Position numbers and translations under genes: made by a program | Notes under the pieces: model-generated | The model's database searches: none | What the model was told of the DNA's origin: nothing | Seen by the model: the letters and a program-made list of their open reading frames with translations, nothing else | Shown here: positions 14,601 to 29,600 of the stretch, piece after piece | Numbering within the stretch: the first letter of the stretch is position 1 | Layout of the letters: each line of letters starts with the position of its first letter | DNA from: Syngnathus acus | Lineage: Eukaryota; Chordata; Actinopteri; Syngnathiformes; Syngnathidae | DNA: 64,000 bases | Direction of reading: 5' to 3' | Assembly (NCBI RefSeq): GCF_901709675.1 | Contig: NC_051105.1 | Coordinates: forward strand, 5,137,104-5,201,103

Positions 14601-17600
14601 ATAATCAATTCTTCTATGGCAGCCACTCTACTCCACCAGCCAGCGTAAACGAGAGAAAGCTGATAGAAGGATTGTGCTTTTTGGGATGGAATAAGATTAT
14701 TCTATGACTATTTCACAAAAATTAATGATAAATGTTATGTAGTATATGTATTAAAAATCTTAAGACACTGGCTTTCTAGAAAGTTCTTCTCAACTCTGTT
14801 AGAGAAGTTCCCCAAAATGTGGAGCATTTGTCGATTACTTTCCTTTCACTTTTTTGTTTTGCTCATTCCATTGGGGTTAAAGTCTTGGAGAGTGTGCCTG
14901 TTTGTATAATTCTGAAATGTACATTATTTTTTTATGTTTGTGTAATGTTACTTGTTATTTTAATATCTGGCAGTTCACCAGATATGAGATCTCCTGGTTC
15001 TAGGTCGATCAACCTCCTCCATATACCGATGAGATGCTTAAGCTCACATTTCATCTGATCATCAATCCAAAACCTGTATGCGATCTACAGATGAGGAGAC
15101 GGGTCTGGAGGTGCATCAGGTGACTCGGCCCCCCGGTTTTAACGCCAACCGCCGGCGCAGCCGAGCTGTCCTCTACCACCTTTCGGGGCACCTGCAGAAG
15201 CAAGACAAGAGTAAACTCAAGCTCAACAATGTGAGCCCGATGGATGGATGGATGGATGGATGGATGGATGGATGGATGGATGGATGGATGGATGGATGGA
15301 TGGATGGATGGACGGACGGACGGACGGACGGACGGACGGACGGACGGACGGACGGACGGATGGATGGATGGACGGGCGGACGGACGGACGGAGGGATGGA
15401 TGGACCGACAGCCAGATAGATGGATGGAGGACGGACGGACGGACAGCCAGCCAGATAGATGGATGGAGGACGGACGGACAGATGAATGGACGGATGGATG
15501 GATGGATGGATGGACGGATAATTGGATGGATTGGTTGGTTCCACTGTATGTAATTTGAAAGCTTGCTAATTTGTGTATCTTTTTGTAGCTTATAGATAGA
15601 ATGCATATTTGTTTTCGATGTATTTCCCCATATCTCCACACAATAAGTCAGTTATAATACAAATCTCAATCCCCCCCATCTCTATCACCCTATGCAGAAC
15701 ATGTTTGGGGAAAAACCTCCAATCCCGGAATACAAGGTAGCCGCCATCCAGAAGTCACGCTTCATCTTGCTCCACTACGGCACCTTCAAGGCCGGCTGGG
15801 ACTGGCTGATCCTACTGGCCACCTTCTATGTGGCCGTCACTGTGCCGTATAATGTGTGCTTCACTGTGGTGGGTGGGAGAGACGAAGGCAGCGCCCCCAG
15901 AAGCCCCCCTAGTGTCAGCGACATCCTGGTGGAGATCTTGTTCATGCTAGGTGAGACTCCTGACGGACAAAATACAACAAATATATTTTTTTTTTTTACA
16001 GGCAAGTTATCAGGTCACTGTATTGGCCCAAATACATTTTGATCGAAAGCCTAAAGTACACTTTTGGCCTATTTGGGGTTTTTGGTGGTTCTGTAAAATT
16101 TTCCACCATACTGTCACCATTAATGTCGACCTCTGTGAAGACAATAGACCTGACTGATTCTTGTTGAGAATGTAAACAAGGCAGCACTAACTTTGCCCGG
16201 GGAACCTCATGATTTCACTAGCATTACACCACACAACATCTAAGCTCTGCAAAAAAGGTACTTCCTGTTTAATGTCTCCTAGTAATTTCTTCCTCCGTGG
16301 TAGATTTAAAGAAACAACACATCTCACGAGTCCCATTATCAGTCATCCTTAAAGTTTCTTCATACAAAGAAAAGTTTTTAATGAGTGATTTGCAGTGGAG
16401 ACGAAGGATATGAGCCATTTGCTACTGAACATTATGTCTGATGACTGGATTCATTTCCTGTAGAATAACTGGCCTGTTGGTCCCCTGTCTAAGTGACGGA
16501 AATGTGAACCATCGCCCATGGGAGGACAATCGTGCAAAAAGAGGATACGGCAGTGCGCCATCCCTCAATCAAATTACACTTGACACCCACAGTAGTGAAA
16601 CGACGGACCCGTTAGTCCATATGGTATTCGTTAGAGCCATTTTGGAGCATTAATATAGTTTCGCTAATGTAGTGAGAAATATGCTCATTTCAGCTGATAT
16701 GCATTTTGGTCAAGTTATAGCTGCGTTCTTTAATTATTTCTCGTCTACTGGAATAGCCCAACGTTAACCTCAGTAAGCTTGAAAAAGGTTTCATTGTTCT
16801 TCTGCAATTCTGAAGATATGTTCGCTAACAGCGGGTTTCATGTTGTCTGCGTGTTTTAGGGACATTCTTAAGGATCATGCACGTGTAAAAGGAAAATTGT
16901 GTTATCTTAAGTGTGTAACATGTGGAGGCGATCTATATATTGTTTGGAGGGAAGTTTTTTTTTTTTCCAACTATGACCTCATTTGTCACCCACAGACATT
17001 GCGCTGAACTTTCGAACAACCTTTGTGAGCACGTCGGGTCAGGTGGTGTATGACGCCCGCTCCATCTGTGTTCACTACGTTACCACTTGGCTCTTTGTGG
17101 ATCTCATCGCTGCCCTACCCTTTGACCTCCTCTATGCTTTCAACATCAGCGTGGTGAGTCATGTGTCCGATATGATCCCTAAACCTCAGAACTCTAAGAT
17201 GTTGATGTTATTCTGCACTGCGCCAAAGAGAGCATTTATTTACGCGATGGTGGAAACTGTGCAGGGGAGGCGTCCATTTTTATTTCAATACACTATTAAC
17301 CAGGTTGTTAGAATTTGAAGTCAAAATGGAGTTTAAAGCAATATAATCAAGACTATTACTGAGTAAACTGCAGAAAACCGAGGGACAGAACCATTAAGTT
17401 GTTTAAATTTTATGTTTGAAGGAAAAATGAAAAAAAAAAATACAGTTGTAACATTACAAGGAAAGTCCAGGGTATTATTATTATTATTTATTTTATTTTT
17501 GTACCCACATCGGGTTATTTTCAACCCAGCAATTTTAAAGTTGTAAGATCGAACAACCAACCACATTTTGTTAAGAGTCAACTGGAATGCTCATCGCTGG

Positions 17601-20600
17601 ACACATACGAACATCACTAATACTGTCCAGTAAGGTTTCTACTCCAATTCATGTGAGAGATGATTTGTGTTCTTCTAGGTGCTGATGTTTTGGCTAGCAA
17701 CAGAGTTCAAATAGCCTCAGCAGTTAACTTTTGCTCCGTCCTGTTTTGTAAATTCGTGGAATGAATCGCACTGTTTCCTCTGCAGTACTTTGGGGTCCAC
17801 CTGTTGAAGACGGTGCGTCTGCTTCGCCTGCTCCGGTTGCTGCAGAAGTTGGAGCGTTACTCTCAGTACAGCGCCGTGGTCCTCACCCTGCTCATGTCCA
17901 TGTTCGCCTTGCTGGCCCACTGGATGGCTTGCGTGTGGTACTTCATCGGACGAAGAGAGATTGAGAGTCCGGGTTCCTGGGACATTGGTCAGTAGTTTTC
18001 CGACATTGTACGCTGTCGTAGCCTTAGTTCCATTTTGCTTTTAAACATCAGCACACAAGCACTTGACGTTCATCTTTGTTGTTTTCCGAGCAACATTTAA
18101 GACCGTGTTTTAAAATATATCATCTTTAAATTTCTATCTAAACTGCAAACATAAACAAACACACAACAGTGTACAGTGTTGTGACCACATTTCACAGTCT
18201 GCTGTAACTTTAATTCTGGCTACTACCAACATAACTAATATGCAGCCCCTGACATGAACTAGTCGACTAAAGTGCTTTCTTCCAGTAGTTGCTATTTGAG
18301 CTTTGGGGCAGCAATGAGCTCTATTCAGCAGAACATGCACACTCATCTTGTTCCTTGTTCCCAGAATAGACCCGTCTAAGTATTCCTTTCACACTCCAGC
18401 TCACCAATGATTACAATAGACCTCCAGTGTCCAGGAGAGAATACTTCAGCACCACGGACAGTTCTGATGACATTCACTTCCTTTTAGGGACGTTCGATAA
18501 AAAATATTTTTCCAGACCAATGCCAAATTTACTCTTGAGTATTCACCAATACAAAACCACTACTGCTTTTGCGGTAAAGAATGAATAATTATATATTTAC
18601 TGTCATAAGATGATATAGATCACAACGATTTGGCTCGGGAAGATTTGATTTCCTGTCTCCTTACAACAGGAATCATTTTTATCTTTTGGGTGTACTCTAC
18701 CTCCATTAGTTCAGAGAGCCCTAACAGAATCATATTCAAGTGGACCTCATCATGAGGTTTTATTTCTCACAGCCATATACTGTGAGATGTACATTGTTAT
18801 ACGGCTTGTGCTATTAGGTAAGTTGGTAGGTAGATGGGTCGGATGGCCAGACAGACAGAGAGACAAACAGACAGATGGTGAGCCTAGTGGGTACAGTAGA
18901 TCAATGGGCCGCATCTATATTGTATGATTCCTCTTCTCTCACATGTTGTGCAGTCAGAAGCTCTGCAGGGCTTCGCCACGTCACGTACGTTCATTCTCAA
19001 GCTCGCTTCCCTCAATTATTAATTTGCACGCCTTCGCCGCTGTTTCCTCGCCCTTACTTTGAAACGTCTCACCATCTGCATTAGATTACTCGTCGGCACT
19101 TTCATGGGACTTGCTGACGGGTGACGAGTGTGTCAATGTTGAGAGAGTCTTCATAGAAACTTTTAATGCTAAGTCACAGTGTCCCTATTTCTCGATGTTT
19201 TTTTTTTCCAGTTCAAAAACCACAAAATGTTTGAATTTTTTTTTTCTTCGTTCTCATTAAAGCAATGATGTCCTGTCTACTTTGTTTTGGTTGATATATG
19301 GTGTGAACAAACCGGTTAACTTGATGGGCCACCAAAATCCAGAAAGAAAAATACTGTTGTCAACTTCCTCAAATAGTGGCCTCTATTGTAATTAACACTG
19401 GGCCTCAATTAATTACTAGCTGTGTATATTTACACTGGTACCCCAAGCCCCCCATACTTTCTGCACTTGAGTAATTTGAGTAATCATTTACTTACGTATT
19501 ACATGGTGTTGTTTTGCCTGGCTCCTCTGCAAAAAAAAAAAAAATCTTGATCAATTATGATTATGGTCCCTCTCTTTCTGCTCCTTACTCTCCATTATTA
19601 GGTTGGCTCCATGAGTTGGCCAAGCGTTTGGGGACACCTTACTTCCTGTCGTCTTTGGCTACGCCTTTCCCCACTTCCTCCGGCGTAGTCTCGGCCAACA
19701 GCAGCCAGTGGAACGAATCGGGCTCAGAGTCGGCGGGTCAAGGTCCCTGGAACTCCAGCCAGTATGGAGGGAACACATCGGCTGGCGAGGGCACATCGGC
19801 GGGAGGTTCGGGGGTTCTGGGCGGAGGCCCGTCCATGCGCAGCAGCTACGTGACATCGCTCTACTTCGCCCTGAGCAGCCTAACCAGCGTGGGCTTCGGG
19901 AACGTGTCGGCCAACACAGACTCAGAGAAGATTTTCTCCATCTGCACCATGCTCATTGGTGGTGAGTAGATGCTCCCTTTTTCCAATTCAGTTCAGTAAT
20001 TCAATTCAGTCATTTTCATTCCATCAGGTAAGTTGATTCAAAAATAGACACAGTGGAAATTCCGACAGTTAATGATCATTGGGGCTGGCTGATTAATGGA
20101 CTTCTGTTGCTTGAATAGCACAGATGTAATCTTTTGACATTGAAATGGAAAGCAGTCCAATAGCAGGCAAGCCATAATGTTTTGCTAAATTAAATGAAGA
20201 CATTTTAAAAATAACTGAGGTTTAGTCTCGCCTCTCCCTTTAGTGCTACAAAGCCTGTGGGCAGTTTTCCAATCTTTGCTGTGTACAACTATTTATTTAC
20301 TTTGGGGGGAAATTTTATGAATCAAAAGTACAAGTGATATCGGTACTAGGTATCGGTGACTACACAAGAATGGAGAATGTTACTGGAATCAGTCTGAATA
20401 AAAGTGGTATCGAACATACCTAAGTTTGGCCATTTCCAACATGTCCTTGGAAAACCGATTATTCCGTCGTTGCTACAAATATTTGAGCTACATTTACTAA
20501 ATACATGAGCAACGTTCAATAGTAAATAATCACACATTTTTATAACTTCAATTATAAAGTTCTAATATCTGAGCCCCATGTGGTCAGTGCTTGATTGAAT

Positions 20601-23600
20601 ATCAGAAACACATTCGTGCAATAACTTGGCATGCAGCTTCCATCGTTAACTCACTTGCTGTAAAAATCTTTCCTTCGTTAAATTAGCTCAAACGCAAAAA
20701 AAGGCTTCCGTCGGTTTTTAATGAGCTCACTCCTGCTGAGAGGTGAGAATTGGAAAGTGGAAAGAGACAGAGAGTGATAGGAACCCGATGGAGGTGACCT
20801 CTTAATTAATCCTGCTGAATGTCATCCTATACGGTGAGCTCCATGTGGTCGCTCTGCATTCCCGTCAAAACAATGTTCACACAGTCCTACTAAACTCATC
20901 ACTAAATGAAATTAAAAAGAACCTTGGGTTAGGGTTGTAGGTCGCTTGCATTTGGCTGTAGTGTATAAGAACATGTAAATATACCTGAGGTCTTATTTTT
21001 TTCTAAAATCACATGACAGACTGGGTAGTAAATGCAATTGTATTATGGTGGCATTACTCAACCACTCTTCTCTCAGCGCTGATGCACGCCGTGGTGTTTG
21101 GCAACGTGACCGCCATCATCCAGAGGATGTACTCACGTCGCTCGCTTTACCACACGCGCACCAAAGACCTGAAGGATTTCATCAGGGTGCACCGCTTGCC
21201 CAAAGCCTTAGAGCAACGCATGCTTGAGTGTTTCCAGACAACCTGGTCGGTCAACAACGGCATCGATGTCAGTGAGGTACAACAGAAATATCACTGAACA
21301 CAGATATGTAAACACTAACAAAATACATTGCAGCTCTGCTTACCTGCTTACCTGCTAACGATAAAACTCTGCGTCCCTTCTCAGCTTCTGAAGGACTTCC
21401 CGGATGAACTACGGGCTGACATCGCCATGCACCTAAACAAGGAACTGCTCCAGCTCCCGCTCTTTGAGTCGGCTAGCAGGGGGTGCCTGCGCTCGCTTTC
21501 GCTCATCATCAAGACGTCGTTCTGCGCACCCGGCGAATTCCTCATCCGGCAAGGCGATGCCTTGCAGGCCATCTACTTTGTGTGTTCGGGTTCCATGGAG
21601 GTCCTGAAAGACAACACTGTGCTCGCGATACTGGGTGAGTGCGCTCCGTCAAACTTTGGCGTTATATATATATACACACACACACACCAAAATCCTATTT
21701 TCCTTTTTTCCATCAAACATGTCTGGCGCTCGTCTTGAGTCACATTTCAGGTCAAGATATTTTGAGATGGGATGGTAACTGAAAAATTGCTGACACTTTC
21801 ATTCATTCATTCATTCATGCATTTATTTATTTATTTATTTTGCGCCGTTTCTAATTTAGATTGCGACAAGGTAAAATCAAAAATTCAAACAAATGTATTA
21901 TTTTTTTATTTTGCGCTGTTTCTAATTTAGATTGTGACATGCCGAAACAAGGTAAAATAAAAAATTAAAACAAATTAAAAAAAAAAAAACATGTATAGTT
22001 TTTATGCAGTCAATGTGTGTGTGTACTTAGCTGCAAATGAATTACCTCAGGGTGTTTCACCCTGTGTTGCACTGATCCAACAAACCACATTTGTGTTTTT
22101 GTATGGAAGGCAAAACTGAGCCCCCGCCTTCCTCACGTGTGTGTGCACATGTTTGAAGGACACATGTACAACTCCAACATCACATCCTGAAAAGGTCACA
22201 ATAGGTTGAAGTAATGGTGTGTACATGTGTGTGCCCACGTGTAGGTGTAAGGTGAAGTGGATTTGTATCCTAATGGCAAAGGCCTCGTATTTGCTCTTGC
22301 CCAGGACACACAAGCACACATCAATCGATGCAGCATGGGGCTGCGCTGCTATTAAAAATGAATGGGATACTACATTATTCATATCTCTAGATTATTAATG
22401 CTGGAAAGTGTACACACAAATATGCTTGGACCCATTACACCTTTTCCTTACAAAAAAATGGTGTCTTTTGTTGCTGTTATTGTTGTGATCAAGTCATTTA
22501 CCTAAAACACTAACTAGTTTAGGTGATTTAATTTAAATTACATTTATCAATCATTTTGTGTATTTCACAACAATAAAGCTACATATTTACCTTCACAAAA
22601 AGAGTTGATGTTTTCTGTTTATTAGTCAGCAGGAACATAATCAACCATTCTTGCTTCATTAGCAGAGCTATGTATTCGATCTTGCAGTATTTACAGACAG
22701 CAAATTAATCACATCAGCAACTGCACCTCCCCCACTGACTTTTCAGAGGTGTCCCTCAGGGTTCGATGCTGGGTCCTTTTTTGTTCACATTCTATATCCT
22801 CCCATTGGGTAACAGAATTTGTCAAAATGATCTGAAATTCCTGTTATGTTGTTGACACCCTTATTTACTGACAAAGTATTTCACTAAAATAAAAACCCTG
22901 ATGCAAAGAAACCCTCTACGACTCAATCGCGACAACACAGACATAATTATCATAAACCTACGGTCGGTCACTAACACCACCCAAAACTAACCTCGCAGTC
23001 TCTAAATTCACACTTTCTTCTTCTCTTGTTTAGTCTTTGGGTTCCTTAAGTGTGACTGTAGTTAGTACATGTGTCCCACGAGTAAAATGCTCCCCAGTAA
23101 ACAGGACACGTTTTTCTTGTTTTGTTTCCTTCTCTAATCTTGACCTTTCCATTAACTTCATTGACATGCACACATGCGCATGCCTTAATGGAAGAAGGAG
23201 TGATGATCGATTTTGTAACCTTTTACAGCTAACTAGAATGACTTGCAACATGGGAGTAAATCAGTGCAGTGCATTGATAAGTACGTACAACTAGAAGACA
23301 GCAAAATAAATGTCTGTCTCTAATAGTTAGAGCAAAAATGGCTACACTGTCTCATTCCCTTCTAAGACAGAGTTGTTTGCATGTTGAAAGCTGTAAATAG
23401 ATGTACATTTGAAAATTGGATAGTCTGGGCTGTTCATTTACATGCAAACTACATTTTACTGAAGCTTTGTGGCCTTTGTATGACTTCTCTATCTGTGTGA
23501 TTATCTCATTTGTGGTAATTATTTTGTTTTGTTATATGTAGTATTTTTGTGTGTTTATTTTAGTCAAATTTGATACAGATTTTTTTCCAACCGATCCACA

Positions 23601-26600
23601 CTTCTGATTTCGTCCAGTTACCATTGTCCTTTATGGGAAATGACTTTCTTTACACTTCTGATTGGCTAACAAAAGCCTTACAAGTGTTACATCTCCCCCT
23701 GTTGTTTTGGCACACACGGACGGCAGCTACATCATAAGGAAGTAGAATGTAACAGCAACACACAGTTAACAGGATCATGACAAAATCGCCATTTGGAGAA
23801 GACAGTCCAATTTCAGAACAAACGTAATACAGACAAAGAGTTTGCAAATCACTCAAACTGGCAGGAAAATATATATATTATACACCACACATACACACAC
23901 GCAGAACGACTCATCGAGTCTGCAAAGTGTCACTTTGGGAGCTCCGTCTGCGACTCAGTTGAATGTTTTGCAGCAATTATTAACGGCAGATTTCCCCAAA
24001 GCTGCTGGCGGGCGTTGTCAAGTAGGCCGTCGCTCATCATCTGTGCGACACGTAGCGGAGGAAAGGGGGAGACAGAAACACAGATGGAGGGAAAGGCATG
24101 TACAAGATGTTTGTGCGACGGTTTTGATTTCTTGTTTTCTTCTCATTCCTCTTCATACCTCCCCCCTCTGCCATCATGACGGTCTGGCATCACCCCCATC
24201 TCCACCTCCCCTCTGTCACTTATTTCTTCACCACATGCTATCGCTCTTTTCTCGTTACTAATTCCTGTCACCATCCTCTCCTCTGCAGTACCAATTATGG
24301 TCTGCACACAGTGGGACACAAGAATGGATGACTATTATGTTGTTATGTTGTCTTCATTACTCATACACCAATAATGTTATTATTATCCATCCAGAGGATA
24401 GAGGGTCAGATGGACTACTTAGGATCTAATCCATGTATCATTTATCTAAAATTAAAATCAAGCTGAATATTTTCTAAATACATTCTAATGTTAAAATAAA
24501 ATGTGCATGTCTCCATGTAGGTAAAGGAGATCTGATTGGCTCCGACTCGCTGACAAAGGAGCAAGTGATCAAGACCAATGCCAACGTCAAAGCGCTGACC
24601 TACTGCGACCTGCAGTACATCAGCCTGAAGGGCCTCCGAGAGGTGTTGCGACTGTACCCGGAGTATGCCCAGAAGTTCATCAGCGAGATCCAACATGACC
24701 TCACCTACAACCTGCGTGAGGGCCATGGCTCAGATGTGAGTTGATATCTTTTAATGTCAGGCATCCACCTCAACATATCAATTGATGTGTTTGAGGTGAG
24801 CACTTAATTTACATGTCTTCATGTGCAACCACCGGCATGCAAAATGAAAGCCACAGGGGATGCTCACCTCTCGAGCGGCTCTCACGCATGAAGGCTATGC
24901 ATGACCTGGCTAATGTGAATTTAGTACACATGCACTGGGATGTTTACACCACAGTGTGCAGTCACACACACACAAACAGTGCAGCGGCGGGTGCTGCAAC
25001 AGCAGTGGGAGCCAAGAATAACTCAGTGCTGCTGTTTGAAGCCGTCCTGCTGCTAAAAATAGAGCAGGGAGATGAAGGGGGGGAAGCACGGGCTCTCCCT
25101 GGCTCGCTGTGTCCCCTGCAGCTGCTGCTAAGATTGGATCACGCCAGATAAAAATAACCCAGCCAGTCGAGGAGGAGGAGGAGGATGACTACGGCTGGTT
25201 TCGCCTCTTCATCTCCCACTGCAGAGTTTTTTTTACTGCAGAGTCCAAGTATGCAAGTGTGCTGACATGAGAAAAGTTTTATGCACGAGGAGGACAGTTG
25301 AGGCACATGTAAACACATGTGGGGAGCAGGCGGCCATGTTGTTTGTTTATGCTGGTAGAGCAAATCATACAACAATAAATTAGGTACACCTTCAGATGGA
25401 TGAATGGGTGCACTCTATGAATGGATGATTGAACGGATGGATGGATGGATGGATGGACGGACGGATAGATGGATGGATGGACGGTGGCTGATGGGTGATG
25501 ATTAGGCTGATGGATCAATGGATGAATATTTAGACGTGGATGAAATTCTCAATGAAAGAGTGGATATATGGACTGATAGATGAATTAATGGCAATATAGC
25601 TAGATAAATTAATCAATGAATTAATGGTTTAATTAATAGGTAGACCAACTGATGGGTAGAAAGCTAGACACTAGAATTGTTTGTACTGGATGTCCGGAAT
25701 ACATTGGTGCTGAATCGAAGGCCAAACGAACACTTAATAGCAAGAACTCCTTGAAGACGTATCATCCATACAACTAGACTGATTAACCTCACGTCACGTG
25801 GCATACATGTGCCGTGTATGTCTGCTCTCCCATGGGAAGTCAAGGGCGAGAACTTGTATTGATAAGTGCTGCATATGCAGAAACACGTGCACCTATATTT
25901 AAGAACACACATTTCTGCTGCAATCACACACACAGACACGAGTCGCACGGCAAACTCAAGCACGAGCACACTTGATGAACACGCCCCCACATCGCACATG
26001 CAGGGTCTCTTTGGATGCCTCTCGAGCCGCCAGCTAAGAATAGAACAGAAGGAGCTAAAAATAAATCACACTGCCACAGGAGGAAGATGAGGAGGGAGGG
26101 GGCGGTGAAGGAGAAGATGCTGAGCAGTCAATGATGTGGGATGAAGGGGGAGAAAGATGCAAATGGAAAATCTGTCTGCATGATGAGACATGAAACACAG
26201 TCATTATCAGACATTGCTTCTGTTTTTAGACTACGAGATGTCATTGTTCTAAAGACGTTCCTTGTGAATGAATAATTAATGTGATGCTCGACTGTAGTAA
26301 GGCTTTGAACATAGTTTTTCTTAGCAAAACAAAACACTAGTGCCACACCGAATACAGACAAGCACAAGTATTTGCGTAGCTCATATAGTACTGCATTTCT
26401 CACTGCATTTGTCTTTATTTATGTATTTTACATTATTGTTTATTGTGTGCATCCGCATTTTGTCAATTTTGCTTTTATGTACATTATTCTGAATACGTCT
26501 TGATTTGATTGTTTTTTTTTATTTATTCATAGATGTATCTAATATACAAAATCCTGTTCATTCGTTTTTATGACAATGACAATTGTCATGTAAATGTTCT

Positions 26601-29600
26601 TTTTTATGATATTATCTTTTGAGGTTTTTTTTCTGTGTGGTATTTTTGTCATTCTGATTTAAAATAACAAAGTCGCATAACTAAAATAATAGCATAAATG
26701 AAATATAATGCATCATGTTTTGCGATGTTTTAATGTGCCTAGAAATATATAAACGGTATACATATTTATAAATTGATTTCTATTTTCCTCGTTAATTGCG
26801 TCCACGCAATTGTTCTGTGAGCGAAGGCTGTAAATCGTATTCTGCTGTGAAAAAACATAAAAGTACGGCGGCTATTAACCTGAAATGACACAACACACAC
26901 TCATTCTCGGGCCACATCTGTCATGTTAAATGAGGCATCTGACAAAACAATGCCAAAAAAAGACAAAAGGAGAAGTCCATTAGGATACGCTAATTAGACT
27001 AACATGAGCCTCGAGGTGGAACTCTTAATTTCCCAGTTGGCTTTCAGTCCTCCCCACCCAGCAGCTTTTAAATATTGACTGAAAGAATGAAATCATTGAT
27101 GAGAACAAAGGGAGTCAGGGCATTCTTTACTAACCCCTCTAATAGATCACTGACTTACTTGAGCTGTCTAAGGTTTTGGGTTAGTATTGATTCTGTCACC
27201 GGATTTTAAACTTAATTTAAATTACCAGGTTTTTACTATATACCTGTATCTTAATGTTGGTCATTATGGTGGTATTGGGAGAGCTAAGGTTTTTTTTTTT
27301 TTTAGGTGGTCCTTGGGGCAAAAATGTATTGCCTAAACACAGCCAGGTGGGTGCTAGTCAACCATGGGTGCCATTGCAGAGGTGGATAGTGGGGTGGGGG
27401 GGATTAAGTCAAATTCTGCTTATTAGGGTCACATATTGGTTTGGGCAGGCACTGCATGTATGCATCTGTGGAGATTGTATTTTGGCCTCGGAAAACTTTA
27501 TTTCTGAAAAAGTGAAAACATTTGATCAGTTATTTTGTATTAAAATTTAAAACAATACTTTTGTATTGTATTAAATGTATAATAACACAGAATAATTTAT
27601 TTATGCTCAGTATTTTTTTGTGTTTGCATTTATTAATGAATTTATCAGACTGACCTGTTCCAAATATTTTAGTCTTGTGTCGCTAAATAAAGTCATCAAT
27701 ATATTAAACTGAGTGTGATGCAAAATAAAATAATTATCATGAAACTTAAAAGCATTTTTATGGTTCTGAAGGTGGAATTTTACATTTCGTACAGGTGTTG
27801 CTCGTCCCCGGTTGCTTTGTCTGTTACCATGGTTTCTGTTGGCGTCGCCCCGCCCCTCCCGTGTTACCTGTAACCACAGTCACCTGCCTCTTGTTACCTG
27901 TTTGGTATTTAAGTCCTGTCTGCCAGTCACTCCGGTCGGGTCGTTGATGTCTTCACGTTTGATTGTTCTTGGTTCTTTTGCTTCCTGTCTTTGCCAGTTC
28001 TGTTTCGGTTAGCCAGTCTGTCGGTCGGTCCGTTAAGTTATGTCAGTTTGCCGGTTCTGTTAGTTTGTTCCCCTTATCCTCGCTTCCAACTACCTTTTCC
28101 CTTCGATAAACCCTGGTCCAAGCTACATTTGGTCGCCCTGCTCCATTCCGATCCGTGACATGTGGCTGGTGAGCGTCGGTGTCAAATAGCCTTGTCAGCT
28201 GGAAAATGAAAGTGGAACTTGTGTTCCACCTACTGGTAAATAGAAAGTACTTACGTGCTGTTAATCTACCAGCCAGTTGAAAGTGAGAGGATGAAACATC
28301 CTTGGTTTAAAAATATATATATATTTTTTTGTATTAGTGTGTGCTGATCACAAGGCACGATTTACTAGTTAAATAGGACTAACAAGTTTCGGTGACTGTA
28401 CTGTGACAACAAAGAAATCCAAAATCAGATTGGTTAGGTGACAATAAAAGGTCATGTTGAGGATAAAAAAAATTATATGTCGCAGACCTCTGTGAGTGGA
28501 AGCCTCTGACGAGTGGCGACCATCTCATGTTGCCACTTGCTAAGCACGGCAAAGTTGAACACATTGACTTTCTGCTACGTTTTCAAATTATTTCCTATCT
28601 CGACGACAAGATGTTTTCATGACTCCATTTAATGGATCATTATATAAAACATGCACTGATAATGTTTTCAGAAGAAAAAACAGCAGTTGTCAGTAACAAT
28701 GGCTGCTGAAGGTGGAGATGCCAATTGTTAATCAATCGCTGCAATCTTGAGCATTTCACGTAATGATTGTGAGAGAACACCAGAACCGAGAGAGAGGCTG
28801 TGCAGTGTGTCATTATTCTGATACTTAATCTGCTTTTTTTTTTTTTTTTCTTTTTTTTAAAAAGTCAGGGAGTCAGATGCTATTAAAATTTGCACTGTTA
28901 ATGTTTGTACACATAATGAAATGCAGGACAGGACCTAGGCAGCTAAATACATGATATGGCATCTAGGTGAAGTCTGAAATGTGATTCAGCAAAAACATAT
29001 AATATGACCCTTGTGACCAAAATATCTTGTCGCTTTTCCAGTTTAACTAACGGACTGTGTGTGTTTGTTAGGCTGACTGGGAAAGTAATGGCGGCCTGGT
29101 AAAGAAGCTTCCCTCAATACGGGAGGACGAGGAAGGGGCCGACGAGGAGCAGAACTTGGTGTCCCGTGCTCCCCGCTCACCTTTGCGTCTCAGCCGTGGG
29201 ATCAACTCGCCACTGCGTTCCCCTTTGCTACCCCCGAGACCCTTCCGCGCCCCCGCCGAGCAGTCCCGACCAGTCACTTTGCAGATACCTGTGGTCAGCT
29301 TTTCAGGCGCGCCTGCAGAGCTCAGCCCCAGGTAAGTCGTTTGAAAAGATGTTCGACATTCTTGATCCTCAGGACAAAGAGTCTACTAGTTCATCGACAT
29401 TAAAATGGCTATAATAAATGTTTTAACAGCTTTCCATGCGACCCTGCATACACCCTTAGCAGAGTGTCTGCTCCCACTGCAAAGAGGGAGGCAGATTGGT
29501 TGCTATGGCAACGTGTACCAGGCTGCCTGCAAATGGACAGTGCGTTGTGCATACTGTCAATCAGAGAGAGAGAGAGAGCAAGAGAGAGAAAGAGAGACTG

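Larger units (their letters stand above)
24736..29071 (+). other. kcnh3 intron 11
   Basis: The largest intron present (4.3 kb). It holds a GGAT microsatellite near 25436-25485, GA-rich patches, and an LTR-like segment near 27795-28160. No nested gene is recognised. Confidence 0.8.

Noticed and set aside
15051-15641. Long frames of SIHP or MDGW repeats on both strands, up to 196 residues
   Set aside because: They only translate the GGAT/GGAC tetranucleotide array; all six frames are open because the repeat lacks stops.
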